DNA from: Sorghum bicolor
Lineage: Eukaryota; Streptophyta; Magnoliopsida; Poales; Poaceae
Assembly (NCBI RefSeq): GCF_000003195.3
Contig: NC_012873.2
Span: 13,105,894 to 13,169,893, forward strand
DNA length: 64,000 bases
Direction: 5' to 3'
Below, piece by piece: positions 1 to 9,283 of this stretch; within the stretch, counting starts at the first letter, position 1; the number at the start of each line of letters is the position of its first letter. The notes beneath the pieces are model-generated. The model saw only the letters and a list, made by a program, of their open reading frames with translations. It was not told the origin of the DNA and made no database searches. A program made the translations under genes and the position numbers.

Positions 1-104
1 TGTAACAATACTTGAGTTCTTCAGCAACATTTTCAGCATTATAATTATCCGTGTCAACCAAGATCAATTCCTATAAGCAACAAAAAAGATCAATGAGGAT
101 GTTA

Positions 105-227
105 GATTTTACCAGCCAAGGACGAAAGATTTTACCATCCAACCACTAAAGAGTTTACCAGCCAAGAACTATAGATTTTACCATACAATCACTAAGATTT
201 TACCAACCTATGAATTAGGATTTTACC
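105..227 (-). repeat. 22-24 bp periodic GGTAAAATC array (minus-strand sense)
   Basis: Six copies of GATTTTACC (one reads GAGTTTACC) start at 105, 129, 151, 174, 196 and 219, so the steps are 24, 22, 23, 22 and 23 bp. The bases between the cores are only loosely similar. The array lies in non-coding sequence beside the Ulp1-like gene. Its orientation is opposite to that of the related arrays at 2250-2908 and 4181-4256. Confidence 0.8.
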
Positions 228-454
228 AGGCTTGCAAAATTTGCACTTACAGAAATTTTTGGATCAAGGAAGATCCTGTAGCCCGCACTTCCATGTTCCG
301 TTTCATCAGCAATGAGGCATCGTATGTAAAATGACATCACCGTGTCTACACACACCGTGTCTTCAGAACAATTTTTCTCCCCAAAGTTTTTTGAAATATC
401 ATGTCCCGATAATTGCCATTGATCAGTTAATCTAGCCTTGTGACGAAGACTCAA
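215..454 (-). CDS. possible start of a second Ulp1-like domain (exon fragment)
   Basis: This open segment reads ...CVDTVMSFYIRCLIADE...YRIFLDPKI. Its spacing of hydrophobic residues resembles the N-terminal half of Ulp1/C48 peptidase domains in plant transposon proteins. It lies downstream, in gene order, of the exon carrying the catalytic Cys of the first Ulp1 domain (1076-1148). If real, it is therefore the start of a second domain or a second gene that continues past the window edge. Resemblance is by eye only. The exon probably ends near 240, next to the GGTAAAATC array. Confidence 0.3.
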   Translation of the reverse strand: MSLRHKARLTDQWQLSGHDISKNFGEKNCSEDTVCVDTVMSFYIRCLIADETEHGSAGYRIFLDPKISVSANFASLVKS

Positions 455-3400
455 GAACGAAACACTGTTGTTGGAAATGGATTAAATCATTATCAGTGCA
501 AGTTTCAACTACTGATGAATTAAAAGCAAAGCAAAGAATGTACCTGCTCAATTCTTCATTGTCAATTATCTTGTTGAAGAGTTGCAATCGCATATCTTTA
601 TCACCCAGATTCTGGGTTATACCATCTGGTTTTGTGAAAGGGGAGGCTGAGCGGTCTACTTGGACTTTCATCCTTCTCCTTAATGAACAATCCAGAGCAG
701 ATGGGATACTTCTTCCATCCAGTCTTGAATAGGTTGCTTGGATTCTTTGAAACTCCCCCTGGATTCTTTGGAACTCCCCCTTGTCCCCATCCTTGGTCCC
801 CTTGACCTTGTCCTCATCCGATTTGGTTGCTTTTTTCTCTGGTTGCTTTTTCGTCGTTTTCACATGCTTGTTTGAAAATGCACCCCTGAACTTGTTGTCT
901 TCATGTTCAAGGAGGAACCTCGCAATCCGTTTGCGGCACATGCAGATTTCGTCCTGCATTTTAATCAACAATGAGCACAATCAACAGCAACAGCAATCTA
1001 ATCTACAAGAGAAATATGATAAGAGCTGCTGAGTCACCAAAGATTCTGGCTTGCTACAGAAAAGGCAGGACTAACCTCACTAATGTTGTTGTAGTTTCCA
1101 TCCTTATATTGCATTATGTACATAAGCATATGAAAACCACAATCGTCACTGCAAAAATAAGAACGTGAGCACGGATTGAGGTACTTGATAAGTTATGACA
1201 TTAGGAAATAGCCAGAAATGTACAGGTTATTTTGCTTCTGAACTTCTGGCGTTGAAATGATGTATTTTGGACCTTGCAGGCCTAGTGAACCAAGATGGTT
1301 TTTAAGTGCATTTATCTGCAAGAGTGCAATGGATCAGTAGAGGCAGCTTAGGGTTTAACCAAACAATATCATATACTTTCTTTGCAAGGCATTTGATGCT
1401 GAAAATATCTAACCAGTTGTTGATGATTTTCTTCGCTTTTCTCCAAATCATAATAGGAATCAAATACAGTTATAACATCTAAATCTGGTTCTACCACAAC
1501 CAGGGACCAGTGTGTTCCCTTACAGAAAGGGACATAAATCTGCAAAAAAAGAAACAACCAAATTATTGATGGTTATGTCATATGCCTAAAAAATATCAAA
1601 GAGCCAAATTTAAGAATACACATAGAATTAAATAAAAAAGGTACAAACTGTTTTCTTTAGGTCACAGCTTCGTCTTTCTATGTCACAGCTTCTGAATTCT
1701 CTTTCAAGATAACCAGATCTTTTATTCATCCCTAACAATTGTTCCTAGAAAAAAAAGTATGGTGAAATTGCTAAACAATCATTGAATGCAGTAGTAATAT
1801 TGCTAAATGGCACTTACAACAGCACCCATTGAAAGAACAATCTGGTCATCCCATGATTTCATCCAAATGAACCTCAGAACTCCCACAACGTCATCGTGCA
1901 AATGACCACCTGGTGCGAAGATACGAACAAAATTATCCTCCATTATCTGAACTCCATCTATTTCCACCACACAATTTTCCTTCATCTGCTCTTCTATTTT
2001 CACATCTTCAACTAGGGCCCGCCTGCGTTTGATTTCTTTGTACATCTTAGACAAGTATGAATGTTCCTCCGCAATTTTCTTTAAATTTTCGTTATTTTTG
2101 ATCTGGTGTTCCTTTAATGCTTCCATCAACTTGTCTTGACAGCTCTTCATTTCTTTTAAAAGGATGCCCTCCTCATCCTTGTCAACCTCACTTTCATTGA
2201 GAAAGTGTTGCACAGATGCAATTTCAATGATGTGGTCCTGAAAGGCAGAGGTAAAATCGTAGGTTTCAGGATGGTAAAATCTTAAGAACGAATAAGCAGC
2301 CAAAGCAACAGAGAAGAGCAACAGAGAAGAAGAAGTATTTCTAGGTATTTCTCAATCATAGAGGGGGCTGCTAAAATCTATAGTACTGGTAAAATCAATT
2401 ACAGGGGATGGTAAAATCTTGAGTCCTTGGATGGTAAAAGCAAATAGAGGGGCTGTTGGCAATGCCAGAGGTAATTCTCTAAGAATCACAACACAACTAA
2501 GCAATTCTAGAGCTAGAGGATGAACAAGAGGAACACCACAACACACACGCACACCTCTCTGATGTTTGGTTGCTGCTGAACTAACTTAAGCTGCAGCTGC
2601 TCTCTCTTTTCTTATACATACAAGAGTCAACTTCCTAGTACAACTACTTGAGTACCTAGTACACACACTTGAGCACTTCTAGCAACTATTCTACTGCTAC
2701 CAGTACTCTATACAAGACAGGGCATACTGCCCTTATACAAGACAGGGCATACTGCCCTATACGACAGGCAGTGTACAATGGAGCTCACCTGCTCCATTGA
2801 CTTTGCTAATCAGGGGAAGATCAAACAAGAGCAGCACAATTACATCCAACAGGGGCTGCTAAAATCTTTAGTCCTGGTAAAATTGTCACTATGTTGACTG
2901 GTAAAATCTCAAGGAGGTTGAAGTCCGTGTCCTAACCTCTAGATTTTTGGAAGGTCCTTTAGTTGCAGGCAGAGGGACAACCTTTTGCTTTCGGGATGCT
3001 GGTTTCTGGACTGGTTTCTTGACTATGTTGTCCTTGTGCTTGACAACCTGAAATGCCACCAATGTAAAGACTATAGTAAATTTACCTACGATTACAATAT
3101 GTTTCTGTAGTACAAAATTACTATAGGTTTCTGTAGTACAAAATTACTATAGTAGAAGCATGCTTCGCATACCTCTTGCCGGAGATTCATGCCCTTGACC
3201 AGTTTTGCAATTGTTTTGTCATTGTAGCGATTGATGAGTGGATCAGCTTGTGTACCATCCAGCGCAAGTTGCGGCTTAAGAGCTTGATGCAAACACATCT
3301 GTTAAGCAGCAAAATCAGTCAAAGCACAACTTTTATTGTGTGAGTAAAAGAAATTGTTTTAAAATTCTCACTTACCAACAGCAGAAGTGCGCACCCCTCG

Positions 3401-4457
3401 ATTTTTGATGGTTGTTTCTCCCTTTGCTTCCATGTAGAGATCTTACTTTTCAGATTCTGACAAATATATTTGCACCAATTATAGCTTTTGGCTTCATCAA
3501 TGTACGAGCACATCCCCACGTGCTGCGGAGTGGGTACATTGCTCTGAGTGGGTAACAACATCTTGCATAGCAGAATCATGAAGAAAGCACGGGCTTCCGA
3601 ATGCTTATCTTTCACAGTTTTGATGTATTCGATTATCTCGGTGATGGGGAGTTTCTTGTTCTCTTGAATTTTACCTCTAGAGTTCACTTTAGCAGTGACT
3701 GCATATCCAAGATCTTTCATGCGTTGCCAAAACTTATTGTACTCATTGCCCCAGTGATCCTCTAGTGATTTGTCTCCATCAGGGATACCAAAGCATTCTT
3801 TGACAAACTCAGGTGTGACCTCTATTTGATTGTCTTCTGATACAACAACGGTGAATGATTCACCATCAGAGCTCACATCACAATTGTTCATCAGATACAT
3901 GATAGTATCAATGGAATAAAGAGTTGTAATATCCATCCGAAGAAAGGCACCAAAACCAGAAGCTCTCACTACTGATTTTGCAGAATCTGATAGAGCATCA
4001 ACTGCCTTAATGATGGAATTAGGTTCACAATGTGAACCTATGTTACATTTCTTTTTCTTGCCCTTTGTCTGCTGCAAAAAAAAACAGATTTTTCTGAGGA
4101 GAAAATTGTCAAGGACACTAAACTCTATTCCCTAGTTTATGAGAAAATTGTCAAGGACCAATGCTGTAGCAAGCAAGTCTGGTAAAATCTCTATGCCATG
4201 CTAGTAAAATCTCCAAGCCAATGCTGGTAAAATATCAAAGACATGATGGTAAAATCACTAATTCTGGAAATGCGGCAGCAGCGAAAAAGATTGGATACCT
4301 TATCTTCATCTTGGTGTCCACCATCATCGTCTTCATCCTGGTTTCCACCATCATCCTTGTATTCCTCATCCTCGTTCCTGGATACCTCCCCATCCTCGTT
4401 CCCGGATACCTCCTCATCCTCGTTCCCGGCTACTATACGATTTTTTTTGCGTGCCAT
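432..4457 (-). CDS. Ulp1-like (C48) cysteine protease gene of transposon origin, multi-exon
   Basis: Spliced minus-strand gene. A start at 4457 (MARKKN...) is followed by an acidic Glu/Asp repeat. The next exon (3376-4071) resembles the plant transposon-associated DUF1985/Ulp1 family N-terminal region. Exons at 3173-3298 and 2937-3047 are basic, and 1818-2237 is coiled-coil-like, ending at the start of the protease domain. Catalytic-triad residues are visible in three exons: His in THWSLVVV and Asp in VFDSYY (about 1379-1541), and Cys in DDCGFHML (1076-1148). A Lys-rich tail runs from 954 to 432. Most junctions have AG and GTAAG-type sites. Such Ulp1 proteins are known passengers of plant MULE and CACTA transposons and would cleave SUMO-like conjugates; activity here is inferred. 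The gene follows the transposase remnant in the same orientation. Exact exon ends are provisional. Confidence 0.6.
2250..2908 (+). repeat. GGTAAAATC array (plus sense), split by a solo LTR
   Basis: Cores GGTAAAATC or GCTAAAATC start at 2250, 2273, 2370, 2388, 2410, 2433, 2858, 2876 and 2900. Steps are mostly 22-24 bp, with two 18 bp steps. Removing the 398 bp solo LTR and one 5 bp duplication restores a 22 bp step between 2433 and 2858. A longer period of about 85 bp is also present: the block GGGGCTGCTAAAATCT...CTGGTAAAAT recurs. The first cores lie in the intron just upstream (in gene sense) of the 3' splice site at 2238. Confidence 0.75.
2454..2851. mobile_element. solo LTR with 5 bp target-site duplication
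   Basis: The 398 bp sequence starts TGTTGG and ends CCAACA, the inverted TG...CA ends of an LTR. It is flanked on both sides by GGGGC (2449-2453 and 2852-2856), a 5 bp target-site duplication. No internal retrotransposon sequence remains, so this is a solo LTR left by LTR-LTR recombination. It contains a 25 bp tandem duplication around 2710-2760 with the inner palindrome AGGGCA-TAC-TGCCCT. Its size suits a Copia LTR, but strand and family cannot be set from the sequence. Confidence 0.8.
4181..4256 (+). repeat. GGTAAAATC array upstream of the acidic exon boundary
   Basis: Four cores (GGTAAAATC, AGTAAAATC, GGTAAAATA, GGTAAAATC) start at 4181, 4203, 4226 and 4248, at steps of 22, 23 and 22 bp. 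They fall in the first intron of the Ulp1-like gene, just after its acidic first exon. Confidence 0.75.
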
Positions 4458-4519
4458 CACCTTTTTTAATAGAGACGGGCATAATTTTTGACCGCATTCA
4501 TTGTCCCCAACCAGACTAG

Positions 4520-6108
4520 CCCCCGAGTGACAACCTCTTAATTTGATTTTGCTGACTATTTGAAAAACTCTTTGTCCTTTACTATTATCTCATGGTGCAG
4601 TAGAGTGTAGTTCTTCATTATTGTTGAAGTACTTATCCATCTTTTTCAGGTGGTACCTATGCCCTTTCGATAAGACCTGTCTGTGCGGCTGTGCCTCATG
4701 TACACTAACTTCTCGTTGATCATAACAAAAATGACTGCTCTTAGTGTGAATGAATCTTTACGGTACTCATTTAACATCTGAACACCTGTTTCCCACAATA
4801 TTTTTATGTCCTCTATTAAAGGCTGCAAAAAACATCCATGTCAACACCAGGTTGTGTAGATCCAGAAATAAGGATGGTTAGCAAAAGGTACTTTCACTTT
4901 TGCATCAACCAGAGGAAGGTTGTAGATGGTGAGGATCACTGACCATGTGCTGTGCTTGCTGCTCCTCTCGACAAATGGATTCATTCCGTCAGTACTCAGT
5001 ATGAACCTAACATTCCTTGGATCGTCAGCAAAGTCTCAGTGGTTATCATTAAAATCTTGTCACTGCCTGCCATTGGCTGGATGCCTTAGCTTCCCATCAT
5101 TTTTGTGCTCATCAGAAGCATGTCAGCTCATAAGTTTGGCATCCTCTGGGTTAGCAAACAAATACTTCAGTCGATCGACTACAGGAAGGTACCACATCAT
5201 CAAAGCAGGAATTTTTTTCTGCACATAGTAGTCTACTTTTCTTTGCTGCTGGGTTTTGAACTTTGTTGGTTGTTCTTTTGGGTCTTCTTTTGCTTCTTTC
5301 TGGAGACAACACACTCTTCCTCTCTATAGTTTTATTTGTCTTATACCTACTTGCACCACACTTTGGACAACTCTCTAAGTTTTTATAATCATCACCACGA
5401 TATAAAATACCATGATTTTTACATACGTGGATCTTCTCGGCATCCATAGTGAGCAGACTTATTAGCTTCTTTGCACAGTACGTGTTAGTAGGCACTTTGT
5501 TCTCCTTTGGAAGCATATCAACTATAATACTCCAGAAGGCATCGAAGCCAACATTAGACCAACCATATCTAGCTTTCAATACCAACAACTTTAGCATAGA
5601 CCACAGTGTCGTGAACTCTTTGGTACAACTCTTAGACTCATCATATAAAGGCTCTTCTGCAGCGTTCATCAGGGCCTCCATACCTTTCATTAACATCATA
5701 TCAGGATCCGTATGACGATACAATATTGCCTCTAAGAAATCTATATCTTCTACAGCCGTAACATTTGGCACAATATATTCGCTATGGGGAAGAGATTATT
5801 GTGTCTCGTGTATGAACATAAATCTGTTAGCAATCATATCTGGACCATCGGTGCAGAGCTACCCTCATCATGCTTTGTCCAAATCAAGTAATCCTTCATA
5901 AGAATCCTCGATAGACCAGATGATAAGTGATTTGTTTAGTGTTATCAAAGACAACAATATTTTTGCAGTCTATGCATGGATAATATATGTGCTTCGCCTT
6001 TGTTCTCCAAGCATGGTTCTGGGCAGCATCAATAAATCTATGAATCTCGGATATATATGATGGATCTAATCTTGATAAATTATACATCCATAATGACCTC
6101 TCCATCAT
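4520..6108 (-). pseudogene. CACTA TNP2-type transposase remnant (TnpD-like)
   Basis: Fragments in several minus-strand frames follow the order of a TNP2-type transposase. At 5896-6108 is the transposase-associated domain (starts MMERSLWMY, contains CIDCKN). At 5400-5771 is the N-terminal block with a CPKCGASRY zinc-ribbon motif. At 5123-5314 is a segment reading MMWYLPVVDRLKYLFANPEDAKL. At 4646-4828 is QPLIEDIKILWETGV...FTLRAVIF. A last recognisable stretch (HLKKMDKYF-like) reaches about 4600. Frameshifts and stops interrupt it repeatedly, and the C-terminal half is missing. The family is the DDE-type transposase of En/Spm elements. The gene is dead as it stands. Confidence 0.75.
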
Positions 6109-6904
6109 TACCTAAATAAATATAATGACTTAATTATAATCAATGCAAAACAAGTATGATCGTCCAGAGATATTTATTATATAATCTTTTGATCACCAAC
6201 CTTCTTCGAAGAAATCAAGATGAAAACCTCTCACTTGTATATTTTCCAATTTGAAGACCTCAAAGCGCAATATTCACTAAAAGGTAGAAGAATAATATTA
6301 ACACAAAATCTCTTTCATATTTTTCATTAAATAAACACTATATCTATTTCATATATAAATACATAGTGGATAATTAAATAATAGATAATTGTATTAAATT
6401 GAGAAATGAAAACACAAACTACATAATTTAAAAACATACAAATTGAAAAATGAAGATAAAGACTACAAAATTTAACAAAGATAATAACTATTTCTCTCTC
6501 CACATAAATACACAAGAACACACAATTCATGGAAATACCTACATTAATCTTGGATAAAATAAAGTGAGAAGCAAAAATGAAAAAGGGGAAGAGGAGAGAC
6601 ATCACTAACCATCTTAAGCAACCTCATTTGAGCAAATAAAGATATTAACCTAGCTACTCTTCTTTCTAACACACGGTGAAATCCTAGATCCAAAAAGTGG
6701 CTCAAATTGAGCTATAATGAACAAAAAGAGGCAAGAGAGACATAAACTAACCTTTCTTAGCAACATTCTTCCAAGAAATGAAGATCAAAACCTCTCCCCT
6801 TGTATTTAGTGAAAACTAGACCTCCAAAATGGCCTCCTATGGAAGGTGGCTGTGAGAAACAGTTCTGCTTGGGAAGGAAGAAGGGGTATTTATAACCGAG
6901 ATTT
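6109..6904. other. AT-rich leader region of the CACTA element, no gene seen
   Basis: No coding sequence is recognisable. A block at about 6198-6240 (TTCTTC.AAGAAAT.AAGAT.AAAACCTCTC, then CTTGTAT) recurs at 6765-6807, giving an internal direct repeat about 567 bp apart. This probably represents the transposase leader and an intron. Confidence 0.4.
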
Positions 6905-7175
6905 CACTTGCGATTGACTTAAACAACCGCATGTAGAAATTCATTTACACTGGCGGTTGACTTAACATAACCACTAGTGTAAATACTTTATTTCCATTGG
7001 TGGTTCAGTTAAGCCGACCGCTAGTGTAAAAGGATTTCTACAGGCGGTTAATGCCTGATTTTCACATACGGTTTATGAGTCGGGCCGGATGTTTTCTTTG
7101 TACTGGCACACGATAACGGAAACTGCTTGTACAAATTAGACACAACCACCGCCGTTGAGCTTTTTTGTACTAGTG
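6905..7175 (-). repeat. CACTA subterminal repeats and terminal inverted repeat
   Basis: Short motifs of the type GGCGGTTGACTTAA and AACCACTAGTGTAAA recur in both orientations at about 6905-7175. They end in the terminal CACTAGTACAAAAAAG (minus strand, last base 7175). Clusters of this kind bind the TnpA-type protein in En/Spm elements. Confidence 0.65.
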
Positions 7176-7800
7176 GTTGCTGCGAATTGAACCACGAACC
7201 TCAAGGGTTTGAAGCACAGGGACCTAGCCATTGGCATACTGTGTTGTTTTTTATATTAATGATCTTTTTTAATAATTACCTTTTGAATCAAATTCATATT
7301 GTTGAGATTAAGAAACCTCTCTCGAGACGCTCTCTGTCTCCGCGCTCCCTGCCCCTACCTCCCATACTCTGACTCGTGACTTCGGCCTCCGCGCCCCTGC
7401 CCCTGCTTCCCCACTGGCCGCCGCGGTCCCATCTGTTGGTCGTGTTGTTGCCCCTGCAACCTGTGGCCCCTCTAGCCAGCACCTGTGACCTATCTAGGCA
7501 GCCAGTGGCCGCCGCGCTCAACTGGCCTCCGGCTGCTCCAGGACCTAGCCATGAGCATAGAGGGCAACGATGGGAGCGCTGCCGGTGTACTCGAACTAGC
7601 AACGGTGTCAACAGCAATGCAGTGAAGGGGATACTGAGGAGCAGCAGTGACAGTGGCTCCGTCAAGCCCCCCTGCACGGGATCCATTGCTGCCCACCTGT
7701 AGATCTTGCCTCAACTGATTTCCATTGGTATGGATTTGGATATTCAGTTTAATTTAGTGTTGTACTTTGTTAGTTGATGTAGTGGTTGTAACTGAGGTTA
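7176..7800. other. non-coding stretch between two CACTA remnants
   Basis: No supported gene. The part at 7310-7690 is GC-rich and open in several frames without a recognisable product. The part at 7730-7832 is AT-rich and ends ...TTTGATGTAG just before an ATG, like an intron 3' end leading into the transposase fragment that follows. Confidence 0.4.
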
Positions 7801-7832
7801 GATTGATTTATTTTCTACAATTTTTGATGTAG

Positions 7833-8525
7833 ATGGACAGACGTTGGATTCATGGTGCTCTGTTTATGCCTCAATATATTTGTGGTGTCCGGTCTTTCAT
7901 AAACTTTATCAAAGAGAGGTTTACTAAGGCTGAGAAGATTTTGTGTCCATGTCAACACTGTCTGAACAATGAATCTCTAGAGCAAAATGAAGTGGAGAGG
8001 CACCTACTACTCAATGGCATGTCCAACACATATACCAGGTGGATAGATCATGGAGAGGATAGTAATATTCATGTTTTGGAGTAACTAGTAGTAGTTGAGG
8101 ATGCAAATGTTGATTATTTTATACCTGAGGACACAAATGATTGTGGACTTGAAGGGATGTTAGGGGAACTCGTCAAGTGAACAACAAGGAAATGAGGTTG
8201 TACCAAAAGATGGAAATCAGGGTGCTATGGCATCACATTTGAAACAACTGATTGAAGATGCTAAGCGTGAGCTATATCATGGTTGTATGAATTTTTCAAG
8301 GTTCACATTTGTAATCAAGATGCTCCATGTAAAGTTATACTATAGGATCACTAACTCAGCATTTTCTACAATTTTGAAGATCTTATCAGAAGCTTTCCCA
8401 CATTTCAATACTATATTCCAAAATCATATGACGAAGTAAAGAAAATGCTACTGAATTAGGACTTGGTTATGAATCAATTTTATGTATGCCCCAACAATTG
8501 TGTCATTTAGAAAGACATATATATA
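7833..8525 (+). pseudogene. second CACTA TNP2-type transposase remnant, N-terminal part
   Basis: The ATG at 7833 follows a TTTGATGTAG acceptor. The first 83 residues (MDRRWIHGALF...) match the transposase-associated domain, with a CPCQHCLNN metal-binding motif and a TRWIDHGE end. After stops the match resumes at 8227-8439 (LIEDAKRELYHGC...FTFVIKMLHVK). It continues, frameshifted, through an ESI-VCPNNC-type motif at about 8471-8510. The unit 1 repeat boundary (8471) cuts through this motif, so this is the pre-duplication context. Orientation is opposite to the first CACTA element. Confidence 0.7.
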
Positions 8526-9283
8526 ATTAAGGTCCTCATCTTTGTTTTGGTCATTTCTCCATTTGACTTTTTTCAAACAATTTCGAATGTGAATTTCCAA
8601 ATACTAGAACTCTGAATAGAATTTTGGATACCAAAAATGATATCAAAGGAAAAAAGTGTCAACAATAAAGTTGTAGATCTCATCAAGATCTACTGCATCT
8701 TTTGTTTTGGTCATTGACTTTGAGTAGCAGTAAGTTAATCCAACCATAACTCTTCTTATGTTATGTTGTGCATGAGGTTTAAAGGCTTTTAACAGATTTT
8801 TTGTTTTATATAGTTCAAATAAATTTTTGTATGTTTATTTGAAATAACTCTAAATTGAATTGTCATTGTACCATGCGGCGAGAGCTGGATGGAGGTGGGG
8901 CGTGCGAGGTGGAAGTGGGGCCTATTTTTTTAGCAATAGACAGTTATCTATAGCGACACACAAAATCGTTAATGAGAAATTAGTGACAAATCATCCATCA
9001 ATAAATATAATCTTTAGCGTCAGATGTCTGACAGTGCTATGGTGTTGTGGTGTAGTGTCTCCATACCGAGAAAAGCTGCGAACATGTTATAAACTAGGGG
9101 TTTTTTTTGGAACAAAAATCTTATGCTAAAATAACGGATGCAAAGAAGAACGAACAGCCTTAGACACGTAATGGATCTTGAAGCACTATTTCTCCACAAG
9201 TCCACAACCAACAAGTGCATTGCCACTCTGCCACATGGCTGCCCTGGTCCTATTAGACACAAACTAATACAATCGCCGGCGGT

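Larger units (their letters stand above)
1..7175 (-). mobile_element. CACTA (En/Spm) element, partial, runs off the left edge
   Basis: The right end reads ...TTTTTTGTACTAGTG, which on the minus strand is a terminal CACTAGTACAAAAAAG. That is a CACTA-type terminus ending at 7175. Inside it lie about 270 bp of subterminal repeats, then a broken TNP2-type transposase (about 4520-6108) and a Ulp1-like protease gene (432-4457), all on the minus strand. The other terminus lies outside the window, so the target-site duplication cannot be tested. A Ulp1-type gene replacing the 3' part of the transposase suggests a gene-carrying, probably non-autonomous derivative. A separate transposon carrying the Ulp1 gene nested in the CACTA element is the alternative. 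Confidence 0.7.

Noticed and set aside
105..227. CRISPR-like regularly spaced repeats
   Set aside because: The conserved core is only 9 bp, the spacers are partly similar, and the host is a plant. This is a degenerate tandem array.
4221..4491. Plus-strand hydrophobic or Ser-rich open frames
   Set aside because: They are the complement of the acidic Glu/Asp repeat exon of the Ulp1-like gene.
7180..7245. tRNA-like block (GAATTGAACCACGAACCTC...)
   Set aside because: It resembles the T-arm complement of a tRNA, but no complete cloverleaf with paired acceptor and anticodon stems could be drawn.
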